A stretch of 64,000 nt of DNA, from contig JAJPIG010000026.1 of assembly GCA_021324855.1 (NCBI GenBank), forward strand, positions 124,001-188,000, given 5' to 3'. This DNA comes from Pseudomonadota bacterium. Its GTDB lineage: Bacteria; Desulfobacterota; Binatia; Binatales; Binataceae. Below the pieces are notes generated by a model. The model saw nothing but the letters and a program-made list of their open reading frames with translations. It was not told the DNA's origin and searched no databases. Below are positions 45,435 to 55,354 of the stretch, piece after piece (position 1 is the stretch's first letter; every line of letters begins with the position of its first letter). A program made the translations under genes and the position numbers.

Positions 45435-46952
45435 ATGGCTCGGCAGGTCCACAAGAACATCGTCTGGAGCTATCTCAGCCTCGCAGCCGGCACACTGTCG
45501 CCGCTCATTCTGATTCCGCTCTTCACTCGTTTGTTGGGCCACGAGCTTTACGGCGAGTATGTCGTGATCACGTCGATTTCCTACTACATCGGACTGGCCA
45601 ATCTTGGAATCGGCCAGACGGTCGCAAACCGGATCGCGGAGGCGGTCGCGAAGCGCGACGATGAGCAAGTCGCAACTTTGGTCTCGACCGCCTTCTATTC
45701 GCTTGCCGCGGTCGTGGGCCCGCTCATCATCGTGCTGTTCGTTGCGACACCGTGGCTGTGGCCATTGTTAGTCGGAAGTCCGGATCGGTCAGCTAAGTTC
45801 GCCTTCCTGGTGATCTTTGGGCTCGGCCTCATCAGCTTTCCGTTCAAAGCGCAAAGCATGATGCTGCGCGGCTATCAACGGATCGATCGTGAACAGGGAA
45901 TTTGGGTATTGCTGAACCTGCTTCGGATAGCCGGGATCGCGGCGGTGTTGCTGAGCGGCCTGAAGCTTGCCGCGGTTGCGACCGTCTATGGTGTTGTCGT
46001 GCTCCTGGGCGGGATCGCGAGCTATCTCCTCGCGGCGCAGATCTCCCCCGCAGCTCATCCTGTGCCGGGCAGATTTTCGTGGCGGCTGCTGCGCGGGATG
46101 GTCGTGCCGAGTGTGGCGTTCCTGATGCTGCAGATAAGCTCGACGCTTGCGACGCGAATCGACAACGTGGTCATCGGCTACGTGCTGGGCGCGACGGCGG
46201 TTACCTCCTACTCGGTGCCGTATCGGCTGTTGCTGATGGTCATTCTGCTTTTCTCGATTCTGCAGAGCGCGCTGCAGCCCACGATCACCGCCCATTACGC
46301 GCGCGACAATCGCCCCCTGCTGCGCCAGGCCTACAGCTTCCTGATGCGCCTCGCGATGTTCTACGCGGTGGCGGCGGCCGTCGCGCTGTGGCTGGTCGGC
46401 CCGCTGTTCATCCGGCTGTGGGCCGGGCACGGCATCTATCCGGGAGGCCTGGTATTCGGCCTGCAAATTATCTTCGCTGCGGTGCAAATCATGATGGCGC
46501 CCGCCGAAATGATCCTGTGGTCGACCTCGCGTCATCACACGTGGGCGGTGATAGCGCTGGTCGAAGGCGTGCTGAATCTCGGACTGTCGATCTGGTGGGC
46601 GCATCCGTGGGGACTCGCCGGCGTGATCGGCGCGTCCATCGTGGCGCGCGCAGTGACCAGTGCGTGGTATATCCCGATTGCTGCATCGACGATCGTCGGC
46701 ATGTCGATGCGTCACGCGCTCCGGCGGATGGCTCCCGGCGTGGCGCTCGCCGCCGTTACGCTCGCCGCGATGTGGCTGATATGGACGGTCGCTGCGCCAT
46801 CGTCACCCGGCGTCGCGATCGGGTTCGCGGCGGCGCTGATGATCGCATTCACCGCGGCTTTCGGATGGCTGGTCTTTACCGCCGAAGAGCGGCGCGTCGC
46901 GATCGATTGGATTCTGCCGGCATTTTCATCGCAGGGCGTGGCGCAAGGCTAG
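45435..46952 (+). CDS. Wzx-type polysaccharide flippase (MOP superfamily)
   Basis: 505 residues with about 14 hydrophobic helices and few charged stretches. It starts HKNIVWSYLSLAAGTLSPLILIPLFTRLLGHELYGEYVV, a typical Wzx N-terminus, with FKAQSMMLRGYQRID in the middle. It flips the undecaprenyl-linked repeat across the inner membrane. Transport specificity cannot be read. Its presence implies a Wzx/Wzy-type route. Confidence 0.9.
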   Translation: MARQVHKNIVWSYLSLAAGTLSPLILIPLFTRLLGHELYGEYVVITSISYYIGLANLGIGQTVANRIAEAVAKRDDEQVATLVSTAFYSLAAVVGPLIIVLFVATPWLWPLLVGSPDRSAKFAFLVIFGLGLISFPFKAQSMMLRGYQRIDREQGIWVLLNLLRIAGIAAVLLSGLKLAAVATVYGVVVLLGGIASYLLAAQISPAAHPVPGRFSWRLLRGMVVPSVAFLMLQISSTLATRIDNVVIGYVLGATAVTSYSVPYRLLLMVILLFSILQSALQPTITAHYARDNRPLLRQAYSFLMRLAMFYAVAAAVALWLVGPLFIRLWAGHGIYPGGLVFGLQIIFAAVQIMMAPAEMILWSTSRHHTWAVIALVEGVLNLGLSIWWAHPWGLAGVIGASIVARAVTSAWYIPIAASTIVGMSMRHALRRMAPGVALAAVTLAAMWLIWTVAAPSSPGVAIGFAAALMIAFTAAFGWLVFTAEERRVAIDWILPAFSSQGVAQG

Positions 46953-46959
46953 CGGCTCC

Positions 46960-48204
46960 ATGGCCATGGAAGCGGATGCCGCGCAGGGCGGCGAGGCGAT
47001 CGGGGGTGCGGCCATCGTTGAAAACCGCGCCGCACCTCGTCGCTTGCTCCACGTGGTCCCGTCATTTTGGCCCGCAGTGCGCTTCGGCGGCCCGATCGAA
47101 TCAACCGCTCAGCTATGCCGCCATCTGGCAGCCGCAGGATGCGAGATCACAGTGTTGACGACCGACTCTGACGGACCGGGCGCGCGGCTGGCGCTCAAAT
47201 CGAGGGGCGAGGTCGAACTGGCGCCGCGGATGAAAGTTCGCTACTGCCGCAAGCTCGCGCGCAATTCGGTCGCGCCTGAAATGATCCCGCATCTGGTTCG
47301 CTACGCCCGTACTGCCGACGTGGTGCATCTGACCGGCGTCTATAACTTTCCGACTTTCCCAGCGCTCGCCATCTGCCGACGGTTGCGGAAGCCGCTGGTA
47401 TGGTCGCCGCGCGGATCGCTCCAGGACTTTCCTGGCCGGCGTCGCGCTTTTCTGAAGGCGCTTTGGGATCGGCTCTGTTGGGAACTCGCGCCGTCGCACA
47501 CGATCATGCATGCGACCGCAGAACCTGAAGCGGCATCGATCCGCAAGGCGATGCCCGGCTTGAGCGTCGCTATCGTTCCCAACGGTGTGACGATTCCCGA
47601 GGCGCCGTTGCCCCATCCGGAGCGCGCGCGATCGCTGCGGGCGCTGTTCATCGGACGGCTCGATGCAAAGAAGGGAATCGAGAACCTGCTCGAAGCGTGC
47701 GCAATTTTGAAGCGCGGCAATTTTCTCGAACTCACACTCACGATCGCGGGCGGCGGCGAGGAAAGCTACCGCCGGAAGCTAAGCGATCGCATCAATCGGC
47801 TTGAACTGGGCGGTGTGGTCCGGATGATCGGCGAGGTGCAGGGTGACGCAAAAGAACAGGCGTTTGCTGCGGCGGACATCGTGATCGTTCCGTCGTACGT
47901 CGAGAACTTCGCGATAGTGGTCGCCGAAGCGCTCGCGCGGGAGCGCCCGGTAATCGCGAGCCGGGGCACGCCCTGGGCCGAGATTGAACGGGTCGGATGC
48001 GGTCTTTGGGTCGACAATAGTCCCCCGGCGCTTTCCGAGGCGCTGTGCCGCATTTCGACCATGCCGCTCGCCGAAATGGGAGAGCACGGTCGCCGTTGGA
48101 TGAGCGAGCAGTTCGGGTGGCCGACAATCGCGCGAGAGATGCTCGCCTGTTATTCGAAAGCGCTCGCCGCCGCGGACGGCACGGACCATGCTTATGGCAC
48201 CTAA
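46960..48204 (+). CDS. Glycosyltransferase family 4
   Basis: 414 residues (ATG 46960; 46966 also possible). RRLLHVVPSFWPAVRFGGPIESTAQLCRHLAAAGCEITVLTT is the acceptor-side fold. The donor domain has LRALFIGRLDAKKGIENLLEACAIL, the phosphate-binding segment, and AADIVIVPSYVENFAIVVAEALARERPVIAS, the E-x7-E motif. A retaining mechanism is expected. Its end overlaps the GT2 gene by 17 bp. Confidence 0.9.
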   Translation: MAMEADAAQGGEAIGGAAIVENRAAPRRLLHVVPSFWPAVRFGGPIESTAQLCRHLAAAGCEITVLTTDSDGPGARLALKSRGEVELAPRMKVRYCRKLARNSVAPEMIPHLVRYARTADVVHLTGVYNFPTFPALAICRRLRKPLVWSPRGSLQDFPGRRRAFLKALWDRLCWELAPSHTIMHATAEPEAASIRKAMPGLSVAIVPNGVTIPEAPLPHPERARSLRALFIGRLDAKKGIENLLEACAILKRGNFLELTLTIAGGGEESYRRKLSDRINRLELGGVVRMIGEVQGDAKEQAFAAADIVIVPSYVENFAIVVAEALARERPVIASRGTPWAEIERVGCGLWVDNSPPALSEALCRISTMPLAEMGEHGRRWMSEQFGWPTIAREMLACYSKALAAADGTDHAYGT

Positions 48205-49084
48205 TGGCGTCCGAAAAGTGCTGTCGATCGTGATTTTAACTTTCAATGAAGAGGCAAATTTGCCTCAATGTCTCCAGAGCCTGGCGGGACTCGATTGCGA
48301 CCTGTTCGTGGTCGATTCCGGCAGCACCGATCGCACTGCGGAAATCGCGCGGAGCTTCGGCGCTACCGTCGTCCAGCATCCGTTCATCAATCAGGGGAAA
48401 CAGCTCAACTGGGCGCTCGATCATCTGCCGATTCGGACGCCGTGGGTGATGCGGCTCGACGCCGATGAACGCCTGACCGACGAACTTGCCGACGAGTTGA
48501 AGGCGTCGCTGCCGTCGATGCCGGCGACAGTGAGCGCGGCCGAGATGAAACGGCGCGTCTATTTCTGGGGGCGCTGGATTCGGCATGGTGGCTATTACCC
48601 GGTCTGGCTGCTGCGCCTGTGGCGGCACGGAATGGCGCGATGCGAAGAGCGCTGGATGGACGAGCACATGATTGTGCAGTCCGGGATCACCATCCGGCTG
48701 CGCAATGACTTCATTGACGAGAACCACAAGGGTCTCGGCTTCTGGATTGACAAGCATAACCGCTACGCCGATCGCGAGGTTGCCGACATGATCGCGGCGG
48801 CCGTCGGCGATTCCGATCGAGGCGTCGACGGAAGCGTCGCGCGCCGGCGCTGGCTCAAGCAGAATCTGTACGGGAAAATGCCGCTCTACTGGCGGGCGTT
48901 TTTTTACTGGTTTTATCGTTATTTCATCTTATTGGGGTTTCTTGACGGGAAGCCCGGCCTCGTTTTTCATTTTCTCCAGGCCTTCTGGTACCGCTTTATG
49001 ATCGACGCGAAGCTCTACGAGGCGCGTATCAAAGCCGCGGAAACTCCGCAGCCGCACGCCGCCGATTCCCGGCAGGCCGGATGA
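48188..49084 (+). CDS. Glycosyltransferase family 2 (WaaE/KdtX-like)
   Basis: 298 residues. LSIVILTFNEEANLPQCLQSL opens the GT-A fold, DLFVVDSGSTDRTAEIARSFGATV is the UDP-binding region, WVMRLDADERL holds the D-x-D-type metal site, and MDEHMIV fits the catalytic region. An amphipathic or membrane-associated C-terminal stretch rich in aromatics (YWRAFFYWFYRYFILLGF) is typical of WaaE-type enzymes. Start ATG 48188; ATG 48194 also possible. Donor unknown. Confidence 0.9.
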   Translation: MLMAPNGVRKVLSIVILTFNEEANLPQCLQSLAGLDCDLFVVDSGSTDRTAEIARSFGATVVQHPFINQGKQLNWALDHLPIRTPWVMRLDADERLTDELADELKASLPSMPATVSAAEMKRRVYFWGRWIRHGGYYPVWLLRLWRHGMARCEERWMDEHMIVQSGITIRLRNDFIDENHKGLGFWIDKHNRYADREVADMIAAAVGDSDRGVDGSVARRRWLKQNLYGKMPLYWRAFFYWFYRYFILLGFLDGKPGLVFHFLQAFWYRFMIDAKLYEARIKAAETPQPHAADSRQAG

Positions 49085-49094
49085 TAACGTTTCG

Positions 49095-50849
49095 ATGCTG
49101 ATCCTCGGAATCAACGCCTACCACGGCGACGCGAGCGCCTGCTCGGTCGTCGATGGAAACCTCGCGGCGGCGGCCGAAGAGGAACGCTTCACGCGCATCA
49201 AGCATACGGCCGGTTTTCCGGGCGAGGCGCTCCGCTACGTGGTCGAGGCTTCAGGAGCCGGCAAGGGCGACATCCGCATTCTCGCGATCGCGCGCAATCC
49301 TTGGGCGCGCATTCTCAGCAAGGCGCTCTACGCCTTCAGGATGCCGTCGCTCGCGCGCAATCGGATCGGTGCGCAGAGCCGTTTCGCGGCCATCGGCGAA
49401 GAAGCAGCGCGCGCCCTGGGAGTCCCGTCGACGCAGATCGAGGTGCGCCGTGTCGAGCATCACAAGGCGCACATGGCGAGCGCCTTCATGGTCTCGCCCT
49501 TCGACGAAGCCGCGGTCTTCTCCGTCGATGGGCTCGGCGACTTCGCGAGCGCGATGTGGGGCGTCGGGCGCGGCAACCGTCTTCATCCAATGGGCGCGGT
49601 CGCGTTTCCGCATTCGCTCGGAATTTATTACACCGCGCTCACGCAGTATCTCGGCTTTCCGAAGTACGGTGACGAGTACAAGGTGATGGGTCTCGCGTCC
49701 TACGGTCAGCCCGAGATGCTCGATGAGTTCCGGCGCATCGTGATCGCCCGGAACGGGGGCCGGATGAATTTCGAGCTCGACCCCGACTACTTCACGCATC
49801 ACGTCGGCGGAGCCGAGATGAGCTGGGATGGCGGCGAACCGACGATCGGGCGCCTATATTCGGAGCATTTGGTAAAGCGGCTGGGAAAGGCCCGTGCGGC
49901 GTCCGAGCCGATCGAAGATCGGCATTATGCGATCGCGTCATCGTTGCAGCGGCGGCTCGAAGAAGTGGTGCTCGATCGTTTGCGCACGCTCCGCAAGATC
50001 ACCGGGATGCGCAAGCTGTGCTTGGCGGGCGGAGTCGCCTTCAATTGCGTCGTCAATGGCAAGATTCTGGAGCAGACCGGATTCGACGAAGTCTACGTGC
50101 AATCGGCGGCCGGCGATGCGGGCCTCGCGATCGGCGCGGCGATGTACGTGTGGCATCACGAGCTCGGCAATCCACGCCGGTTCATCATGGAGCACTCGTA
50201 CTGGGGCCCGGAGTACGGCGACGCACAAATCGGCGCGCTGCTCGATTCGGCCCGCGGCGAGATCGAGCGCGAAGGATGCGAGATCGCAAAGATCGACAAC
50301 GAGGCCGAGCTCTATCGGAGGACCGCCGCCGCGATTGCGGATGGAAAGGTTGTGGGATGGTTTCAAGGCCGGATGGAGTGGGGACCGCGCGCGCTCGGCA
50401 ATCGGAGCATCCTGGCCGACCCGCGCCGCCCGGAGATGCGCGACATCCTGAATGCGAAAATCAAACGCCGCGAGATGTTCCGTCCGTTTGCGCCGTCGAT
50501 TCTTGAAGAAGCGACCGGGGAATATTTCAGCCAAAGCTATCCATCGCCGTTCATGTTGATGGCCTATCCGGTGCGGCCTGAAAAACGCGCGGTGATACCG
50601 GCGACGACCCACATTGACGGGACCGGCCGGTTGCAAACGGTTAGCGGCAGCCAAAATCAGCGCTATTATGGCCTAATTAGCGAGTTTCGACGACAAACGG
50701 GCGTTCCAGTGCTGCTCAACACCTCATTTAACGAGAATGAACCTGTTGTATGTAAGCCCGAAGAGGCGCTTAACTGTTTCATTCGGACGAAGATGGATGT
50801 GTTGGTCCTGGGGTCGTATATAGTGACACGGCCAAGTTTGGTGGGTTGA
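49095..50849 (+). CDS. Sugar O-carbamoyltransferase, NodU/CmcH family
   Basis: 584 residues. The N-terminal Kae1/TsaD-like domain includes ILGINAYHGDASACSVVDG, the metal-binding HHKAHMASAF and FSVDGLGDFASA; the C-terminal carbamoyltransferase domain includes GWFQGRMEWGPRALGNRSILADPR, REMFRPFAPSI and VPVLLNTSFNENEPVV. Members transfer carbamoyl from carbamoyl phosphate, via carbamoyl-AMP, to a sugar hydroxyl. Neighbouring GT and epimerase genes suggest that a residue of the exopolysaccharide or its nucleotide sugar is carbamoylated. Confidence 0.93.
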   Translation: MLILGINAYHGDASACSVVDGNLAAAAEEERFTRIKHTAGFPGEALRYVVEASGAGKGDIRILAIARNPWARILSKALYAFRMPSLARNRIGAQSRFAAIGEEAARALGVPSTQIEVRRVEHHKAHMASAFMVSPFDEAAVFSVDGLGDFASAMWGVGRGNRLHPMGAVAFPHSLGIYYTALTQYLGFPKYGDEYKVMGLASYGQPEMLDEFRRIVIARNGGRMNFELDPDYFTHHVGGAEMSWDGGEPTIGRLYSEHLVKRLGKARAASEPIEDRHYAIASSLQRRLEEVVLDRLRTLRKITGMRKLCLAGGVAFNCVVNGKILEQTGFDEVYVQSAAGDAGLAIGAAMYVWHHELGNPRRFIMEHSYWGPEYGDAQIGALLDSARGEIEREGCEIAKIDNEAELYRRTAAAIADGKVVGWFQGRMEWGPRALGNRSILADPRRPEMRDILNAKIKRREMFRPFAPSILEEATGEYFSQSYPSPFMLMAYPVRPEKRAVIPATTHIDGTGRLQTVSGSQNQRYYGLISEFRRQTGVPVLLNTSFNENEPVVCKPEEALNCFIRTKMDVLVLGSYIVTRPSLVG

Positions 50850-50910
50850 TGGCCGTTATGTCAGCCAGGCTGCTCGATGGACATCGTGATCGAACCGCGA
50901 AAGTGAGAAA

Positions 50911-51909
50911 GTGATGGCAAAGGCAAGCAGGGTTCTGGTGACCGGAGCCGGGGGGTTCATCGGTCATCATCTGGTCAGCTATCTCAAGCGTCAGGGCCAT
51001 TGGGTCCGCGGAGTTGATCTCAAGCTTCCGGAATTTTCATCCACCGAGGCCGATGACTTCGCCCTGCTCGACCTGCGACGCTGGGAAAACTGCCTGCGCG
51101 CGACTGAAGGCGTCGAGGAAGTCTATGCACTGGCGGCCGATATGGGTGGGATGGGCTTCATCTCGGCGCATCACGCACAAATCCTGCACAGCAACACGCT
51201 GATCAATTTTCACACGATCGAGGCAGCGCGGCTCAATGGCGTCAAGCGGTATCTCTACACCTCATCGGCCTGCGTCTATCCCGAGTATCGTCAAAACGAG
51301 ACCGCAGTTACGCCGCTGCGCGAGGAGGATGTCTACCCGGCCCAGCCGCAGGATGCTTACGGCTGGGAGAAGCTTCTGACCGAGCGTCTCTGCATCCATT
51401 ACCGGGAGGATTACGGCCTCGAGACGCGAATCGTGCGTTTCCACAATATCTTTGGCCCGCTGGGAACGTGGGACGGTGGACGCGAGAAGGCGCCGGCAGC
51501 GATGTGCCGCAAAGTCGCGATCGCGAAGCTCAGCGGCAATCATGAAATCGAGATCTGGGGCGATGGCGAGCAGACCCGTTCGTTCTGTTACATCGACGAT
51601 TGCGTGGTCGGCATCTACCGCCTGATGCGCTCGGATTTTCGCGAGCCGCTGAACCTCGGCCAGGATCGTTTGATCAGCATCAATCAATTGGCGGACTTGG
51701 TGGCATCGATTGCGGGCATCCGCATTACCAAGAAACATGTCGTTGGTCCGCAGGGGGTGCGCGGCCGGAATTCTGACAACAACCGCCTGCGTGCGGTGCT
51801 CGGATGGGAGCCGCAGATTTCGCTCGAAGAAGGACTCGGGCGGACCTACGCGTGGATAGAAGAGATGGTCCAGCGCAAAGGTGTGGCGCGGGCTCGAACC
51901 GCGGCCTAG
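50911..51909 (+). CDS. GDP-mannose 3,5-epimerase-like SDR
   Basis: 332 residues. The Rossmann motif is VTGAGGFIGHHLVSYL. The text DMGGMGFISAHHAQIL, SSACVYPEYRQNET, PAQPQDAYGWEKL, RFHNIFGPLGTWDGG, REKAPAAMCRK, QTRSFCYIDDCV and GVRGRNSDN follows plant GME block by block. Catalytic positions known for GME are kept: Cys in SSACVYP, Tyr and Lys in YGWEK, and Lys in REKAPAA. It should epimerise GDP-D-mannose at C3/C5 to GDP-L-galactose or GDP-L-gulose. It directly follows the carbamoyltransferase. Confidence 0.87.
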   Translation: MMAKASRVLVTGAGGFIGHHLVSYLKRQGHWVRGVDLKLPEFSSTEADDFALLDLRRWENCLRATEGVEEVYALAADMGGMGFISAHHAQILHSNTLINFHTIEAARLNGVKRYLYTSSACVYPEYRQNETAVTPLREEDVYPAQPQDAYGWEKLLTERLCIHYREDYGLETRIVRFHNIFGPLGTWDGGREKAPAAMCRKVAIAKLSGNHEIEIWGDGEQTRSFCYIDDCVVGIYRLMRSDFREPLNLGQDRLISINQLADLVASIAGIRITKKHVVGPQGVRGRNSDNNRLRAVLGWEPQISLEEGLGRTYAWIEEMVQRKGVARARTAA

Positions 51910-51924
51910 CAACCGGCGAACCGA

Positions 51925-53208
51925 TTGGTTCGCCATCGGACAAAAAAGGATTCATCTACGCGTCTTCTTTTTCTCAATCGCTCGTTCTGGCCCGACCTAG
52001 AGGCGACTGGTCAGTTCCTTACGGAATTGTGCGAGGATCTCTCGTCCGAGCACGAGGTAACATTTATCGCCGGCCCTTCGTATCACGTTCGCACGCGGGG
52101 GCGCGGGTTCATCCGGCGCGAGACGCACGGCGCAATTTCGATCATCCGCACGTGGGGCACGCGCCTCCCGAAGCGGCGGCTGCCGTTGCGATTTCTGAAT
52201 CTCGGCACCTATTACATGCTTGCCGGACTCGCTGCGCTGCGGGTGAAGCGTCCGGATATCGTCATCGCGGAGACCGATCCCCCGCTGTTGGGCGCGCTCG
52301 GCGCGATGCTCAAGCGGCGATGGAACTGCCGGCTGGTCTACAACGTCCGCGACCTATATCCCGACATCGCGATTGCCAACGGCGCGCTGAAGAATCGGGT
52401 TTTGCTCGGATTGCTCGAGCGGGCCAATCGGATCTCCTATCGCGATGCGGATTGCGTGATTGTGCTGGGCGAGGATATGCGCCAGCGGCTGCTCGCCAAG
52501 GGCGTTCCACCGGAAAAGATCGCGCTGGTGCCTGACTGGGTCGATTGCCGGAAAATCCGACCGATCCAATCGAGCCCGTTCCGCAGCCAGCTCGGCGAGA
52601 GTTTCGTCGTGATGTATTCGGGGAATCTTGGCTTGTCGCAGCAGCTCGAAACCGTGCTCGATGCGGCCGCACACCTACGTGACGACTCGCGAATAAAATT
52701 CTTGTTGGTAGGAGACGGCGCGCGCAAAGCATGGCTGGTCGAGCGCGCGCGAAAACTCGGGCTGACGAACATCGAGTTTCTGCCATACCGGCCGAAAGAA
52801 GAGCTCGCGGAATCGCTCAGCGCCGCCGATCTCCATCTCGTCCCGCTCCTACCCGGCGCCGCGGGATGTATCGTCCCAAGCAAGATCTACGGGATCCTCG
52901 CCGCCGGTCGCCCATTTGTGGCGATCATGGAAGAGTCGGCGGAGATCGCCCGCCTGGCGCGCCAAAACTCCATCGGCTTCGTCGTCAATCCCGGTGATGC
53001 CGAGGGACTGTCGCGAGTCATCCGGGAATCTGCCGGCAAGCGTGCGGAGCTGCTCGCGATGGGCGCGCGGGCGCGCCGATTGGCCGAGGAATGTTTTGAT
53101 CGACAGGTCGCGACGCGCCGTTTCGCTGACGTCCTCAATTCGGTCATGAGTGACGATTTGCCGCCCCGAGCGGAACCGCGCCTGTCGGCATCGACCGGGT
53201 CAGCTTGA
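51925..53208 (+). CDS. Glycosyltransferase family 4 (WbuB-like)
   Basis: 427 residues, TTG start at 51925. RLLFLNRSFWPDLEATGQFLTELCEDL and PDIVIAETDPPLLGALGAML are typical of WbuB-type GT4 enzymes; the donor half has VVMYSGNLGLSQQLETVLDAA, FLPYRPKEELAESLSAADLHLVPL and VPSKIYGILAAGRPFVAI. It starts 16 bp after the epimerase gene. WbuB homologues act on N-acetylfucosamine in E. coli, but the donor here is unproven. Confidence 0.87.
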   Translation: MVRHRTKKDSSTRLLFLNRSFWPDLEATGQFLTELCEDLSSEHEVTFIAGPSYHVRTRGRGFIRRETHGAISIIRTWGTRLPKRRLPLRFLNLGTYYMLAGLAALRVKRPDIVIAETDPPLLGALGAMLKRRWNCRLVYNVRDLYPDIAIANGALKNRVLLGLLERANRISYRDADCVIVLGEDMRQRLLAKGVPPEKIALVPDWVDCRKIRPIQSSPFRSQLGESFVVMYSGNLGLSQQLETVLDAAAHLRDDSRIKFLLVGDGARKAWLVERARKLGLTNIEFLPYRPKEELAESLSAADLHLVPLLPGAAGCIVPSKIYGILAAGRPFVAIMEESAEIARLARQNSIGFVVNPGDAEGLSRVIRESAGKRAELLAMGARARRLAEECFDRQVATRRFADVLNSVMSDDLPPRAEPRLSASTGSA

Positions 53209-53375
53209 AATGCTTTGCGGAGCCAAGCATATCGTCTGCAGCAGTCTTGTATTTAATTTGCTTTTGATAGTTTATAACTAATCTAGAAGTGCTTGACGAA
53301 GCTTACTATTTAATATCGGATTCCCGAATGCTTTTAGCAGCAAGTTGATGGCTTCTCGTGTATACAGTCGCTTGA

Positions 53376-55289
53376 ATGAAAGTTGATTTGCTCAGAGCGA
53401 TGGCTTTGTGGTGGACGCCGTTTCCGGTCGCCTTCGCGATCACGCTCTCTCTGATGCCGCTGGTGAAGCGGCTCGCGGTAAAGTTCGGTGTCGTCGCCAA
53501 GCGCGCCAAGTCCGATCTGGAGGGCGATGCCGACGAGGAATCTGTGCCGCTCCTCGGCGGCTCGGCGATCATCGCGGCGCTGCTCGTCACGCTCGCAATC
53601 TTTGGCCGTCTCCCGTCCTGGATGATCGTCGCGGGATTGAGCCTGCTTTTGCTCGGCCTCGTTGATGACATTCTCGCGCTCAAGCCGCTGCAAAAAATTA
53701 TCGCACAGGTGGCCGTGGCTGCCGCCGTCGTGGTGCTCCATCGGCATACGACGTTCACCCCCTGGCCGATGCTCGACTCTTTCCTTGTGATGCTGTGGCT
53801 GCTCGGCACGACCAACGCTTACAACCTCGTTGATGGCCTGGACGGATTGGCGGGCGGCACCGGGGTCGTGGTATGCGCCGCCGTTGCCGCCACCGGGTGG
53901 CTCCATCACAGTCCGGCGCTGGTCTGCTGGTCGCTCGCGTTGGGAGGCGGCCTAGCCGGCTTCCTGCTCTACAATTTTCATCCGGCGTCGGTCTTTATGG
54001 GCGATAGCGGCGCGCTGCCGATCGGTCTGATTCTCGGCGTGTTCGCGCTCTCCGGTGGAGGCCTCGCCCACAATTCTCGCGTCACTCGCTACATCTATCC
54101 GATTCTGGTGCTCGCGTTGCCGCTGCTCGACACGGCGATCGTGAGCGTAACGCGGCTCGCCACCGGCAACCCGATCTCGCGCCGCGGCCTCGATCATTCG
54201 CATCATCGGCTGCTCCACCTGGGGCTCTCGACGCGACTTGTAGTCGGGGTCTGTTGGATGGTCGCGGCGGCGGGTGCGGCCGGCGCCGTCGTAATGACCA
54301 TCCTGCCGCATTGCTACCTGGTCGCCACGCTGCCGATCGTAGTGCTGGTGTTCGCCGTGCTGGGCCTCTTCATGATGGATCTCACGTTCGAGACCAGCGC
54401 TCCCGGTGTTGCTTACGGATACCTGCAAGGGCTCGCCGGGTTCATCCTGAGCATCGCGTACCGGCGCCGTCTGGTCGAAGTGATCCTCGATTTCGCGCTG
54501 ATCTCGGGTGCCTACTTCGGCGCCTTTCTGCTGCGTCACGATTTCAAAATCAACGATCTTACTTTAGCGATCATGATGCACTCGCTGCCGTGGGTGATGG
54601 CGCCGACCTATGCGATGTTCGCGGCGGCGGGCGTGTATCGGGGGATGTGGCGCTACGCGGGCTTGTCCGAGCTGATCAGATTCGCGAACGGCGCAGTGCT
54701 GGCCGGCGCGGCGATAGTGGTCCTGAATCATTTCGTGGCGCTGCCGACCTCGGGTTCTATCATCGCTTTATACGTGATCCTGCTGTTCAACTTCCTGGTC
54801 GCCACCCGGATGTCTTTTCGCGCGCTGCGCAAGGGAATCCATCGGCTCACCGATCCGCGCAAGCGGGTTCTGATCGTTGGCGCAGGAACCTCGGCCGCAA
54901 TCGCGGCGCGCTGGATGTTTTCAGGGCAGAATCGCGATCTGCGTCTGGTCGGCTTCGTCGACGACGACGCCTTCAAGCTCGGCAAGCTGGTCCACGGCCA
55001 TCGCGTGCTCGGCTCCCTCAAAGATCTCGAACGGGTCATTCGGCGCCGTCCGTTCGATCAGATCATGCTGGCCGCGGAATCGCTCGCCGAGGACCGCCTC
55101 GCGATGGTTCGGCGCTTTGCCGACGCGCATCGAATCGCGGTCAGCCGCTTTACGATACAGATCGATGAAGTCGAAGGCGCCGCCGCCGAGTATGTATTGT
55201 CCAATGGCACGTCATCCCTCGAAAGCGTGTCGGCTCCAATCGCCGAAACCCAACTGCCGCTCGGACGCATTCGCCCGGTCGGCTCCTGA
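53376..55289 (+). CDS. WecA-like sugar-phosphate transferase fused to CapD-type N-terminal domains
   Basis: 637 residues with two unrelated halves. Residues 1-335 are a polyprenyl-phosphate GlcNAc/HexNAc-1-P transferase: the metal-binding LVDDILAL (Asp97-Asp98), NAYNLVDGLDGLAGG, FMGDSGALPIG and HSHHRLLHLG. Residues about 365-620 match the N-terminal part of FlaA1/CapD-type dehydratases: a four-helix membrane block (LVEVILDFALISGAYFGAFLL), then a Rossmann-like domain (RVLIVGAGTSAAIAARWMF, LVGFVDDDAFKLGKLVHG). The SDR catalytic domain that normally follows is absent. The protein likely starts the lipid-linked repeat; the second half may sense or position a nucleotide sugar. 167 AT-rich bases precede it. 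Confidence 0.88.
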   Translation: MKVDLLRAMALWWTPFPVAFAITLSLMPLVKRLAVKFGVVAKRAKSDLEGDADEESVPLLGGSAIIAALLVTLAIFGRLPSWMIVAGLSLLLLGLVDDILALKPLQKIIAQVAVAAAVVVLHRHTTFTPWPMLDSFLVMLWLLGTTNAYNLVDGLDGLAGGTGVVVCAAVAATGWLHHSPALVCWSLALGGGLAGFLLYNFHPASVFMGDSGALPIGLILGVFALSGGGLAHNSRVTRYIYPILVLALPLLDTAIVSVTRLATGNPISRRGLDHSHHRLLHLGLSTRLVVGVCWMVAAAGAAGAVVMTILPHCYLVATLPIVVLVFAVLGLFMMDLTFETSAPGVAYGYLQGLAGFILSIAYRRRLVEVILDFALISGAYFGAFLLRHDFKINDLTLAIMMHSLPWVMAPTYAMFAAAGVYRGMWRYAGLSELIRFANGAVLAGAAIVVLNHFVALPTSGSIIALYVILLFNFLVATRMSFRALRKGIHRLTDPRKRVLIVGAGTSAAIAARWMFSGQNRDLRLVGFVDDDAFKLGKLVHGHRVLGSLKDLERVIRRRPFDQIMLAAESLAEDRLAMVRRFADAHRIAVSRFTIQIDEVEGAAAEYVLSNGTSSLESVSAPIAETQLPLGRIRPVGS

Positions 55290-55354
55290 TACCCCCTTCG
55301 ACCGACACTTGCATCGGTCAGGCGCGGTCTTTAAAAGCTGGTAAGGACTGGTGG

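Noticed and set aside
53209-53375. Sigma-70-type promoter before the WecA-CapD fusion (TTGACG at 53293).
   Set aside because: No -10 hexamer at acceptable spacing; the candidates are 12 or 15 bp away.
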